Part shown: positions 37,515 to 48,560 of the stretch, one piece after another
Position numbering within the stretch: position 1 is the first letter of the stretch
Layout of the letters: each line of letters starts with the position of its first letter
From: Ampelomyces quisqualis
Taxonomy: Eukaryota; Ascomycota; Dothideomycetes; Pleosporales; Phaeosphaeriaceae
DNA length: 64,000 nucleotides
Assembly (NCBI GenBank): GCA_018398575.1
Contig: JAGTXZ010000011.1
Span: 1,364,001-1,428,000, forward strand
Reading direction: 5' to 3'
The notes under the pieces: model-generated
The model's database searches: none
The model's input: the letters and a program-made list of their open reading frames with translations, nothing else
What the model was told of the DNA's origin: nothing
Position numbers and translations under genes: made by a program

Positions 37515-38576
37515 CGTTAGGAAAATTTAAGATTAATCTAGTTAGCCTAATCGCTGCAACCCGCAGCAGCCTAACAGCAATACTATCTACTAGACAATTT
37601 GCTAAAGTTACCCTACTTACTTCTAGTCGCTAGCGAGTCGCTAGCGACCTAACAGTGTCGCTAGTGTCGCCAGATCTAACAGAGTTGCTAGTGTCACCAA
37701 TTTTACTCACGTAACTGTATTGCTGTATTTTCATAATTACCTAAGTAACCTAAAAATACAAAATATAGAGCGGAATTCCCTCTTTAAAAAGCACTATTCA
37801 GATTTTTTTTTAGCTACTCTAGTTATTGAGATATAGCGCGTTGAAGTTATAAACTTTTTTAAAAAAACTTTAAAGTACGTTCAACACAATAGATCTTAAC
37901 GCCCACACTATAGTATATTAATATAAAATAGTTCTAAAGTAAAATCTACACTTTAGTTACTATTTCTTTAAAAAAAAAATAATATATTATCTAGTTAAAG
38001 TGCAGAGGTTTTAGCGAAAACAAGCCTTGGCAAAGAACATTAAAAAGTTACAAACTTTACTGCCGTGCATCTCAGCAACTAGAGCAGCTATAAAAATTCT
38101 AAAAAGTACGTTTTAAAGAGAACATTAAGCTCTATATTTTTGCTTTTTAGGATAATAACGTAATGGCGCGGGTGGGGCAGGTAGGTCTAGTGGATTAGGC
38201 AGATTAATTTAAGCGTTTCAGTCTAATTAGACAGCCAGAACAAATAGGGGACCCTAGGGACAGTCAAGTACAGTTAAGAACCGTCTAGTTAACTGTTCTA
38301 ACAGTGTTACCAATGTCGCGGATGCGTTTTAAAGAGGGAATTAAGCTCTATATTTTAAGTTTTTAGAATAATTACGTAATTGCGCGGGTGGGGCAGGTGA
38401 GTCCAGTGGATCAGGTAAATCAATTTGGGCGTTTTTGTCTAATTAGGCAGCTAGAACAAATAGGGGACCCTAGGGACAGTTAAGCACAGTCAAGAACTGT
38501 CTAGTAGCTAGCAGTATAGTTGTGTTAACAGTGTTGCTAATGTTGTAGATGTTGCTAACGTTGTATTTTCCTAACG
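37515..38576 (-). mobile_element. MITE-like insertion B1 (1,062 bp) with little RIP
   Basis: The ends are CGTTAGGAAAATTTAAG and TTGTATTTTCCTAACG, an inverted repeat of about 10-11 bp. Between them is non-coding sequence matching the insertion at 61470-62324 in reverse orientation. A 226-bp segment is tandemly duplicated (starts near 38108 and 38334), containing GGGTGGGGCAGGT and AGGGGACCCTAGGGACAGT. CCA, TGG, TCA and TGA trinucleotides survive here, unlike the surroundings. It has no transposase and depends on another element, not identified. Confidence 0.75.
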
Positions 38577-39461
38577 TAACTCTCTTACCTAAACGCTAAA
38601 GCGCTATTAGCCTACGTTATTCTAACTTTACCTAGTATTAGAGCAGCGTTGCTTAGGCAGACTTACGTTACAACTATAAACGCTTTAGACTGCTCTTATT
38701 ATAACAAGTCTTGCGTTAGCTAACTTTACCTTACCTTTAGCCTTACTTTCTTTTTAGCTACTCTACTTGTTGTTTAACTCCTTATTACTCTTGTTACTAG
38801 CTGCCTACTCTACGCCTCTCTCTCTCTTAACCTGCCTAACGCGCAACTTTACTACTACTGTGCTGTAATTAACTACTTAACTTCTCTACCTTATTAACAA
38901 GCGTTCTAACTAGCTCTAGCTTAGTTTGTATTATCTACCTATTACTCTCTTACTTTGCTACTTCTATTTGCTTTTAAGGTAACTTATTTACACGCAGCTA
39001 CACTACTTTACTCTAGTGTATACTCTACTTTCTTACCTACTTAGCTACTTCTTTCTATAATTTAGCGCATTCTTACTTTAGGTTTCTAAGTTTCTAGCTT
39101 AGCTGTTGCTAATAGCTACTTAGTTAACGCTTTGCCTTTAGTTAATAAGAATTTTCCTAATACACGTACCTAACACTTCCTTAGCCTCTTAGTTGCACCT
39201 TACCTTTATCTTTAAGCTATAATAAAGAATAAGCTTATTCTTAGGCCTAATAGAAATACTTGCTTTCTAGTTTATAGGTACCTAGTTAACTGCTCTAGCT
39301 ACAGTAATGTAATTAACTAGAGTAAGTATAAGTTTATTAATAAGTTAAGCTAAACGTATACTAACATCTGCTCTAGTTAAATTAAACAAGAATAGAAAGC
39401 TAAGCTACCTTCTTATTACTAAGCTCTAGTTAGTCTTTATTGCTCTTAAGTCTGCAGGGAA
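38577..39461 (-). pseudogene. Decayed coiled-coil coding region left of gypsy-2
   Basis: The minus strand reads as a Gln- and Lys-rich helical protein over about 39150-38760 (LRNLK.ECAKL.KEVAK, then KLELVRTLVNKVEKLS) with stops only where CAA or CAG would be. Over 39450-39160 a different minus frame looks coding. Gypsy-2 is inserted at its edge, so the other side of this sequence continues at 47491. No family was recognised. The high Gln content may partly be an artefact of reading stops as Gln. Confidence 0.3.
39457..39461. other. Left target duplication of gypsy-2 (GGGAA)
   Basis: GGGAA directly precedes the LTR and is repeated at 47491-47495 after the other LTR. Confidence 0.9.
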
Positions 39462-39719
39462 TGTAAGAGGCAGACTCTAAGGGTAGATGCTAGGAAATAA
39501 AGACGTGAATTTGTAACCTATTCTAATTGCTACCTAGAAGGTTTTTATAGTCCTAAGGCAGTCTAGACTAGAGGGTTTAGGCGCTCTGGTCTGGAACTGT
39601 TTTTAGTGTTCTAGTCTAGAGGATTTTTAGTGTTCTAGTTTGAAACCTTTTTGGTGTTCTAGTTTAGTAAGCTAAAGTTTTTCTATAACTAAGAACTAAC
39701 TAGGTAGCAGCCTGTTACA
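39462..39719 (-). repeat. gypsy-2 3' LTR (258 bp)
   Basis: On the minus strand it runs TGTAACAGGCTGC to GCCTCTTACA. The internal bases next to it read GAGTAGAGGGATTA on the minus strand, a polypurine tract, which fixes it as the 3' LTR. Confidence 0.9.
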
Positions 39720-39759
39720 TAATCCCTCTACTCTAGCGCTAGGCGCGCTTAGACCTACG

Positions 39760-41200
39760 CAACTATTAAAACAAAAATTACTCTACTTAGATCTATTATT
39801 CTGCACTCTTACTTCTCTTTTTAAGTAGTACTATATACTGCACTAGCCTTACCTTTTGCACATTTGCTTATGCGTTGCCTTTCTTATTAACCTATACCTC
39901 TCTTGCGCCTGTGCTGCTATTTACAAAGATACTAAGTCTATGCACTTCTTGCAGCTCTTCTGCTAAGTGTTACGCTATTAACTCTTCTGTTATAAGTGTT
40001 ACATCTAAGGCGCTAAGCTAGGTCTAGGTATATTACTAACTAGTAATAGAATAGACTTAAGATTATTATTAAGGCTAAGCTTAACCTACTATGTTATCTA
40101 AGCTGCGCTATTACTTAGCTTAAGGGTAATAAGTCTAAGTGCAAGATTACTTATAGTAAGAGTACCTGCACTTAGTGCAAGAACGCGTATGTTACGTATA
40201 GGCCTGTAAGTTAACTACTATATTCTTTTACTTGTCTAGTTAATTCTAATAACTTCTTAGGTTAATAATTACCTTAAGATTATAGTTATCTTGCTTTGTA
40301 ACGCCTTTGTTTGCAATCCTAAGGTTAAGCAGCTGTTAACACAGTATACAATTGCTAGTCTCTAATTTAACTTTATTAACAAGCTTAGGGCTGCTTAGGC
40401 AAAGTCTTATAGTAGCAACAAGTCTAGCTACTAGAGTCTAACGCGCAAGGTTACTAAGGTTAATATCTTAGTAGATATCTACTAGCTCCTTTAGCAGCTC
40501 TTTGTTAAGCAGGACACTATTATTTGCAAGCTTAATAATATTAGCGCTAGCGTACAGCAGCTCTACACTAATATAAGTTATTTTTAATTTATTTCTCTTC
40601 TACTAGAGTTTGTTCTCTTATAGCGTTTCTGTATATTCTACTAATATTTGATTAGGCTAAAGAGCATAATATACAGATCTCTAGCGTAGGCTTCTAGGTC
40701 TCTTACGTTAGTAACGCCCTCTGCACTACTAATAGGCTGCTCTATTACCTTAATGTAATAGAGTCTAACATCTATAAGAAGCCTACGTATAACGCAGAGG
40801 TGTAGGCTAAGACTAACTATTTAGCAATAGCAACTATTACGCCCTCTAATAGTAAAGAGGTAGGCTCTAGTATATAGTAGCCTTGCTGTAGTTTCTATAT
40901 AGCGCCTGTAGGCAATTTCTGTAGTAATAGACTTTCTATTATAGTTTCTACCTTTGTCTTATTACTAAGCCTAGACTCTATAAAACTAGTCTTATATTTC
41001 TTAATACTGCTTATACATTAGAATAGATATTACGCTCTACGTCTTAGGCTTATAGGTTCTTGTAGCTCTACCTCTATTGCAGACGTTAATATTCTTACTA
41101 GTCTTTGTAGTCTAGCGCAGTCTAAGCATTAGAATTCTATACCTTTTCCTTAGGTTTTTCTAGACCCTCTAAAGATTTATGTTACACTGTATCTTAACTA
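39760..41200 (+). pseudogene. Antisense Cys-rich gene of gypsy-2
   Basis: This lies between the gypsy-2 pol end and the 3' LTR, and reads on the strand opposite to pol. About 40090-40205 gives C.LSCAIT.LKGNKSKCKITYS then STCT.CKNAY, a C-x3-C-x11-C-x8-C-x2-C pattern. A helical region follows (FNFINKLRAA, then RKVTKVNILVDIYQLL, about 40365-40500, and KLNNISASVQQLYTNI, about 40530-40575). Spacing and order resemble the antisense gene of copia-1. The function is unknown; a zinc-binding or DNA-binding role is only a guess from the cysteines. It is decayed by RIP. Confidence 0.5.
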
Positions 41201-41299
41201 ACTATTACTTAGCTTAAGTAGCTAGATCTCTAGGGTTAATCTAGGCTCTTTCTCTTGTATTCTTTAGCTATTAATCTGTTAACGCTAAGCTTCTAGGCT

Positions 41300-44200
41300 C
41301 TTCCTTCTTTATTCTTAGGTCCTTCTAAGTAGTTAGTAGGACTATTACATTAGTTCTTATGTATTAGTATTTAGGTTCCTTATGTCTAGTTTCTAGGAAC
41401 AGTTAACTGCTAGTTATATCTTTGCTATTAACTAGTTAAGGTAGTTGCAGGTTAGCTAATAGAATAGATATAGGTATCTTCTTCCTTTTTTGCCTTCTAC
41501 TAAAGCTTCTAGTCTTAGGCTTTGTCTATTGCAGTATCTTTGCATTCCCTCTATTAGTTACTTTCTAGCGTTAAGTATTATCTCTAAACGCGACTAAGTG
41601 CGCTACTGCATCATTTCCTATACCTTAGGTTCTTTTTATACTTATCCTAAGTTTATCCTCTTTCTTCTAATCTCTCTTGTGTATAACACTATTATCTGTT
41701 CCTATACTTATTATGCGTACCTGTAATTCTCTTCCCCTCTTCTTTCTCCTCTAATATACTTTTATTTAGTAGTTAGAAAGAGTAGGCGCCTTACTAACAA
41801 CTTATCTAAGTCTTATTCTATTCTAGTTTTATCTAGCTATTTAGTAAAGGCTATAGTGTTAGTAATATTTACTTGTAGTTTTTATATTAGTTCTATATAT
41901 CTTACCTATTTTATAAAGTACTACAGCTATATACCTTACCCTTTCTTCTTCTACTATTCTGTAAAGATATAGTTAATAAGAAACTTATTATTAGTTGCAT
42001 CTTTATTCTCTATTATTACTTCTAGTTACTAGTTATTAGACTTCTAGTATAAGAGTAGATTACCTGCATTAAGCTAGAGGTAGTTAACATAGAACTTTAG
42101 GTGCACCCTAAGAGGCACGCTTAGCTCTACAACATATAAGAAGATAACCTTTATAACTATATATTTCTTGTTTTTCTAATCTAGCTTCTTTAAAGGTCTT
42201 TTGTTAAATATAGAGTAACTATACTAGAGCTATACTTTGTCTCCTACACAGAGTTTTAGGGCTTTCTGCCTATAACAATTAGCCTAGTGTTCCTATTTTT
42301 ATTATGCTTCTACTATCTTTGCTTATATATAGTCTATTATTTCTTTTATCTTAGTTACTATTACTTTAGCAGTAGCCCTTTTATTATTGCTAGACTAGTA
42401 CTAGTTTTCTACAGTCTATTCTAGGTCTAACTAAATAGAGTCTATGTTATACCTATGCTAGAGAAAGAATAGGCTAACGCCTATAGACGCTGTATTTTAT
42501 CTAGCTATTGCAATTTATGCTAGTAGGCATAGAGCAGCCTAGTTTAACTAGTCCTAGTTTACAAAAGCTCTTAAGTAGGCTTCTACTATACTATTTATTT
42601 GTTTTATAGTGCTATCTATCTAGGAGTAGTATACTATTAAAACTCTTCTTTGTATTCTAAGCTTATTATAGAGTAAAGACTAGAATTTACTTACAAATTG
42701 TAACCCTCTATTAGACACTATAGCGTCTAGAAGCTAGTAGTACGCAACTACCTATTTAATAAATGCCTTAACTATAGTAGAGACTTCTAGGTCTAGAATA
42801 AGCACAAGCACTGCGTTTTTACTTAGCTAGCTAGTAACTACTATAAGGTGTAACATTCTATAGCTTAGCAGAAGGCCTATAATAAAGTCTACTAACAATT
42901 TCTTTTATATTTAAGCTAAGAGTAGAAGTAGGCGTAGTAGTTCTTGTTTAAGTTTTTTCTAGAGCTTTATCTTGCTATACACTACGCAGTTCTAAACAAA
43001 TTGCTAGATACTTAAAGACATTCTAGGCCAGAAGTAGTCTCTTACTAATATTGCGTATATATTTTTCTTACCTAAGTGCCTAGTAATTAGAGAGTTATAT
43101 ACTTCTAAGATAATATACGTTTACAGGTTTACGTATTCTAGCACCTATTTGCACTTTCTGTAGAGTAGGCATCTTAAGTTATCTAAGCTACACTTTACTA
43201 GGAAAACTTTTAGGCTTAGATATAGAGGGAATTTTTGCTATCCTATTCTAATAGTGTTAACTACTAATTAGTAGGCTTTATCTATACAGATAGCCTGTTC
43301 CTACAATTTCTTAATAGTAGGCTCTGTTAGTCTCTTAGAGCGTTTGTTTGTATAAAGACTTTGCCTAGGCATAGTCTTGCATAGTACTATAGTTTCTTTA
43401 GTAGTATCTAGAGCGTCTACTACTATAGAAGGCTTTCTAGCACCTTAGTTATAGGCAACGTTCCTCTTCTTTAACGCTACGTCTTTATCTATAAGTACGT
43501 TTTAGAGCACTTCTTTTCTAACTATAGAGTAATCTTTAGCATTCTAGCTTTAGGCAATATCTCTTTCTCTTATTACAGCGTCTTTGCTTACAAGCCTGTT
43601 TTAGAGCTACTCTGTTTCTTCCTCTCTCTATAGTAGTGCATCTCTTTGCTAAGTTACAAGAGAAGTAGTTAATATAGCATCTTTGTCTATAAGCACGTTT
43701 TAGAGCTACTCTATTTCTTCTTCTCTCTGTAGTAGTATATTTCTCTACTAAGCTGCAAGAGAAGTAGTTAACGCAGTATTTTTATCTGTAAGCACGTTTT
43801 AGAGCTACTCTATTTCTTCCTCTCTCTATTGTAGCAAATCCTCTTATTAAGCTGTAAAGAAAGTAGTAAGTACTAGGTCTTCTTTGTCTTTAGTTTCTAA
43901 AGCAAGAGTAAACAATTAGAAGGTCTAAGACTATACCTACGCGTCTACTCTTTTTTAGAGAAGATCTTATTCTTTCTTAAAAAGGGCATCTACTCTACTA
44001 TTAACGTTTCCTAGGTAGTATTAGAATCTAATATTAAATGTGCTAAGAAACTCTACCTAGTAGACGTATCTTTCTATTAGTAGTTATGTAGTAGTAAAGT
44101 ATTCTAGGTTCTTATAGTCTATAAGTATAGTAAAATGTTTTACTCTCTAAAGTTTAGTTCTCTACTACTCTAAGCACTTAACTATAGCTAACAGCTTTTT

Positions 44201-45900
44201 GTTATAGATAGTGTAGTTAGCTTCTACAGCTGTGTTCTTTGCTAAGTAGTAAGCTACAGCCTAGAAGCGTCTGTTCCTGCTGTATTAAGACAGCACCTCT
44301 CTAGTTAACTATCTTAAGGCGTTGTATTCTACTACTATCTTTAGCTCTACATTAAAGTTTACTAAGGATAGTTCTACTACAAAAGCTTCTTTTAGCTTAT
44401 TAAAGGACATCTGTTGTTTAGGGCCCTAGTAAAAGACTACGCCTTTCCTAGTCAGCCTAGTTAGTAGAGTAGCTAGCTCTAAGAAGTCTTTTATAAACTG
44501 TTAGTAGAAGTTAGTAAAGCTAACAAAGCTCTAGACTCCTTTAACTGTCTTAAGAGGCTCTTAGAAACGTATAGTAGCTACTTTCTTAGAGTCTATGCTT
44601 ATTTCTTTCTTAGCCTTAATAATAAATCTAAAGTATTTAGTCTTCTTTATACTAAACTTACTTTTCTTTACATTAAGGTGTAACTATACTGCCCTAAGTT
44701 TCTAGATTACTAGCTTTACCTTTTTCTTATAGTCTGCCTTAAACCTACTTATGTATATTAACACGTTGTCTATATAGGCTAAACAGAAATTATCTAAGTA
44801 TTCTCTTAGTATCTAATTAATATATCTCTAGAACGTACTTAGGGCGTTTGTAAGTCTAAAGGGTGTTACAAGCTACTTATAGAGGCTAAAGCGCGTCTAA
44901 AAGGCTATCTTCTATTTATCTTCTTTAGCAATCCTAATCTTATAGAATACTTAAATAACATCTACTTTAGTAAACTATTTAGCTTTAGCAATCTAGGCTA
45001 AGGTCTCTTAGATAAGTAGGAGTAGGTATTAGTCCTTTCTTATAATTGCGTTAAGGGCCTAGTAGTCTACACAGAACTGTAGGCCCTCTTCTAGCTTCTT
45101 TACAAATAGGACTAGTATAGAGGCGCTTAACTAGCTTACCTATATAAAGCTACAGTCTAGGTAAGAGGTAAGCTCTTTTTAGAGCACAAGGAGTTCTTTT
45201 CTTAACATACTATATAGTAAGCTCTATAGTACCTCTATAGTCTTTTTATCTTTTTCTACTAGCTTAATAGAATAATTAATAGTAGGTTCTTTTACTAGGA
45301 GGAGTTAGTTTACTTTCTTGCGTAGGAAGGTTTTGTATTCCCCCTTTAGGTAATCTAAGAGTACTAACCTAGGGTCTACTTAGGGCTTAGTTTTTAGGGC
45401 CTTCTAGATGTTTACTATTAACGCGGCGTAAAGGCAAATAGATTTGTCCTTCTAGCCCTATTATAGCTAGGATAAGTACGCAGCTGCTATAATGCTCTAT
45501 AGTAAGAAGAGTTTTCTTCTCTCTTAGCTTCTAACTTGCGTTTAGGTAGAGTAGATATATATTAATTTCTTTGCTAGTGCAATAGTAACATTATACTAGT
45601 TTATCTATAGTTAACCTAGAACTAGGTTATATTCTTTGTCTCTATCTAGTTTATAGGCCTATAGTGTCTCCTTGTGCCTATTAATGTTAATCTTTATCTA
45701 GACAGCTGTCTTTATTTAAGACTAGGCTCTAGCAATTCTAATAATTTCTCTTAGAGCTATTAACTTACGCTCTAACTTATTCTTGCAGATAAACTTAGTT
45801 AAAGTTATAGCGTAAGTAAGACACTTAGTGTTAATTATTATAAAAGCAACTGTTGTTTTATTAACAATAGTGTGTATAGTAATAGGTTCTCTGTCTAGCT
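41300..45900 (-). pseudogene. gypsy-2 pol: protease, reverse transcriptase, RNase H, integrase
   Basis: Reverse transcriptase runs from LEEGLQFCVDYRALNAI (about 45110-45050) through FRLTNALSTFQRYIN (about 44860) to AYIDNVLIY for YVDD (about 44757-44785). The connection segment is FVSFTNFYQQFI (about 44520). RNase H has VEYNALR..LTREVLSQY, EANYTIYNKKLLAI and DYKNLEYF (about 44330-44090). A repeated coiled-coil linker follows (about 43900-43495). The integrase zinc domain contains TRHLGKKN and DYFWPRMS (about 43090-43010). The integrase core includes VSNRGLQFVSKF (about 42690) and extends to about 42400. The C-terminal part continues to about 41750. Asp to Asn and Gln to stop changes make it inactive. 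No clear chromodomain was seen. Confidence 0.9.
43495..43900. repeat. 99-bp tandem repeat in the gypsy-2 pol linker
   Basis: Units with GTTTTAGAGCTACTCT start at 43598, 43697 and 43796, and a weaker one is at about 43497. On the coding (minus) strand each unit encodes 33 residues, QREEEIEQLQNVL.DKDA, a heptad-type coiled coil. It lies between RNase H and the integrase zinc domain. Confidence 0.85.
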
Positions 45901-47232
45901 ATTTTCTTTAGAATTATTAAAATCTTTTATTCTCTTTTAGTGTTATGTTACTATACTTTTGTCTGCGCCTTTAGATAGAAGTTACTTGTTTTCTAAGCTT
46001 AGAGTATCTTTTAACGCGTCTTCTTCTTCCTTACCCTATACCTTAGCTACTATAGCCTTAGTAGGTTTTAAAGGTAAGAATAATTTGAATTTACTAGCGT
46101 AGTGTCCTAACTTACTGCAGTAAAAGTATAAGTTGTTTTGTCTCTAGTAGGACTACTCTTCTATAGTAGCCTACTTAGCTTTCTTTCTTTTAGGAGATTT
46201 TCTCTTAGTTTTCCTAGAATGTCCTCTTGTAGGTTCCTAATCTATAGGTTCTCTAACGTTACGTCTTTTAGTGTGCTTGCTACTAAGTTTTGCTCTATAT
46301 AAGTTTTTCTTAATTATTACTACTCTGTCTATAAAGTTATAAATTCTCTATTTAGGTTTAGTCTCTATAGAGATTATCCTGTCTTGTAGGTCTAGCTAGA
46401 TAGCACTTAGGTACCTTATTTTTAAGTTTACTTTGTTATCTTTCTTGCTTACGTTATAGACTAGCCTTATAAACTCTGTATTAAAGCTCTAGAGAGAAAA
46501 CTTATTCTATTAGATTATTTAGAGTTTTCTTTGTAATCTTTTGTTGTATAGCTTGTTGCTAAATTAGCTGTTTAGGAAGTCCTAAAGTTCTTCTGCAAAG
46601 CTCTAAAAGTTCTAGGTTACCTAAGACAAGGCTATACTAGCTACTAACCCCTTAAGGCAGTTAAAGATATAGCCTACTTAAGAGCCTAGTCCTGCGCTGT
46701 TATATTCTAGTTTATACTTTATTTAGGCCTTAAAGATGTAGTAATCTTTTTAATCTCTTCTATACACTTCTAGGTTAGAAACTTTGTAAGTCTTCTAGGG
46801 CAGGAGAAAGCTTTCTAAGAGAGTCTATATAAAGCTAGAGGTTTCTAGAGTTAATTAGGCTGTAAGCCTTACAACTTGTTCTTGCAGATTTCTTACTAGC
46901 AATACTAAGTCTAGATCTGCGCTTATAGAGGACTTTCCTTTCCTATTGTTAGAGAGTCTAGCTGCTAGGAAGTTACATACTTCCTGCTAGGCAGGCGTTC
47001 CCTTAAGGCTGTTTAACAGCAATTGTTTCTTAATCTATTATTTCTCTAGGTCTAGGAAGTTGTTAATAATTATCTAATTAAACTTATTCTTAATAACTAA
47101 CTTAGAGACACTGTTGCGTCTTATCTAGATAGCTTATACTATTATGTTCTGTACTGTTATAAGAATAGTTACTTGTTCTATACTAGAGGTTACTAATAGC
47201 CCTTTAGCCTAGTTAGGTTTAACAAATTTAAT
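45900..47232 (-). pseudogene. gypsy-2 gag with zinc knuckle
   Basis: This is the capsid-type region directly downstream of the 5' LTR (minus strand). A CCHC-like knuckle reads LYFYCSKLGHYAS (about 46130-46090), with the first Cys changed to Tyr and the last Cys lost. The N-terminal part is helical and decayed. The boundary with protease is not visible because frames are broken. Confidence 0.7.
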
Positions 47233-47490
47233 TATAAGGGGCAGACCTTAAGGGTAGATACTAGGAAATAAAGACGTAAATTTGTAACCTATCCTAATTA
47301 CTACCTAGAAGGTTTTTATAGTCCTAAGGCAGTCTAGACTAGAGGGTTTAGGCGCTCTAGTCTAGAACCGTTTTTAGTGTTCTAGTCTAGAGGATTTTTA
47401 GTGTTCTAGTTCAGAACCTTTTTAGTATTCTAGTTTAGTAAGCTAAGGTTTTTCTGTAACCAAGGACTAACTAGGCAGCAGCCTGTTACA
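47233..47490 (-). repeat. gypsy-2 5' LTR (258 bp)
   Basis: It is the same length as the 39462-39719 copy. Its outer end is intact (TGTAACAGGC on the minus strand) and its inner end has TATAAGGGG for TGTAAGAGG. CCA to CTA and CCG to CTG differences between the two LTRs are seen. Confidence 0.9.
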
Positions 47491-47495
47491 GGGAA
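47491..47495. other. Right target duplication of gypsy-2 (GGGAA)
   Basis: It repeats 39457-39461. The sequences 38577-39461 and 47496 onward are the two halves of the locus that received gypsy-2. Confidence 0.9.
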
Positions 47496-47499
47496 AACC

Positions 47500-48560
47500 T
47501 TTAGGCCTTATCTATTACTGCTTGCTGTTAGCTCTTACTTAGAAGATAAATAGGCAAGCTTAGTTATTAAAACTAATAGGCCTCTACACATTAACAAGTT
47601 GCTTTCTACACTAGGCAATTACTTTAGCCTTAAGGACAACTCCAAAGCTAAGAAGTATAAGATCTATAATACTTACATTTAGAGCTTAATCCTAAGCTAT
47701 ACTAACTGCGCTATTAACATAGCTTCTATTAAAAATAAGTCTAAGTACTTATGCAGTTGCTGCGCAAGAGCAAGTTAAACGTTTAAGTCTACTAGCTTGT
47801 GTATGCAGTTTAGGTTTTAGAGTAAGCTGCTAAATAATAGTACTTGTAGTAACTACTTATTCTCTTCTACTAAAGAGCAGTGTTTAATAAATTGTAAGTA
47901 GCTAACGCCTTCTTAGTTATTCTTTTTTATTATTTTCTAGAGTTATTTGCTAATTATTTGTAGGCGCTCTAGTTATTCTGCGTAGCGTTAAGAGCACTAG
48001 GGCTGTTAAGCCCTTTTGCATTACTCCTAGCCTTCTTATTCTTAATAACTTACCTTCTAAGAATTTGCGCAATTGTAGTTTACTAACTCTAGTAAAGAAG
48101 CTTAGTAGCTTTAGGGCTCTAAGTAAGTCTAAGCTGTTAGATTTTGTAAAGTTGTTAGCTAAGAAAGCTTATTAAAGCCTAGACTTTAATGCTAGTAAAG
48201 TCTTTAAAAACTCTTCTAAAGCTAGCTAAAACTCTAAGGGGCCCTTAGGCACTCTATCTCCTAGCAAGCGTTGCATTTCTAGTCTATTTACAAAAGGCTA
48301 TAGAGTTAAGAAGTTACCTTGTAAGAAGGCTTGGTTAGACCCTAAGTTAGCTGTAGTTAATAAGGATGTTAAGAAAGATGCTAATAATACTGTTAATACT
48401 GTAGCTAACAAGGCTTTAGCTTAGCTTAATGTTAGTAGGCCTTTAACTAGTACAAAGCGTAGTGTTAATAATGCTAGCCTAAAAGCTAGTAATAGCAATC
48501 TATTAGTTAGGGATATTAATATAGATGCCTTAAGTAATAGCTTAGGTAGCCTAACTAACT
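47500..48560 (+). pseudogene. Decayed Cys-rich plus-strand gene
   Basis: This plus-strand frame reads TNCAINIASIKNKSKY then LCSCCARAS (about 47702-47795) and more cysteines to about 47890 (STCSNYLF, then QCLINCK). The CAI..(.)K..KSK string resembles the antisense gene of gypsy-2 (CAIT.LKGNKSKC). Further on, in another frame, comes an Asn-, Ser- and Lys-rich stretch (KDVKKDANNTVNTVANKAL, about 48360-48420, to DINIDALSNSLGSL, about 48510-48560). Function is unknown. It may be a third member of the same Cys-rich family. Confidence 0.4.

Larger units (their letters stand above)
39462..47490 (-). mobile_element. gypsy-2, complete LTR retrotransposon
   Basis: This 8,029-bp Ty3/gypsy element has both LTRs (258 bp each, TGTAA...TTACA) and a 5-bp duplication GGGAA. 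Orientation is minus: gag about 47200-45900, pol about 45900-41300, then an antisense gene region and the 3' LTR. The two LTRs differ mainly by C/T and G/A changes, so RIP acted after insertion. No further element splits it, which makes it one of the younger insertions in the hAT interval. Confidence 0.95.
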
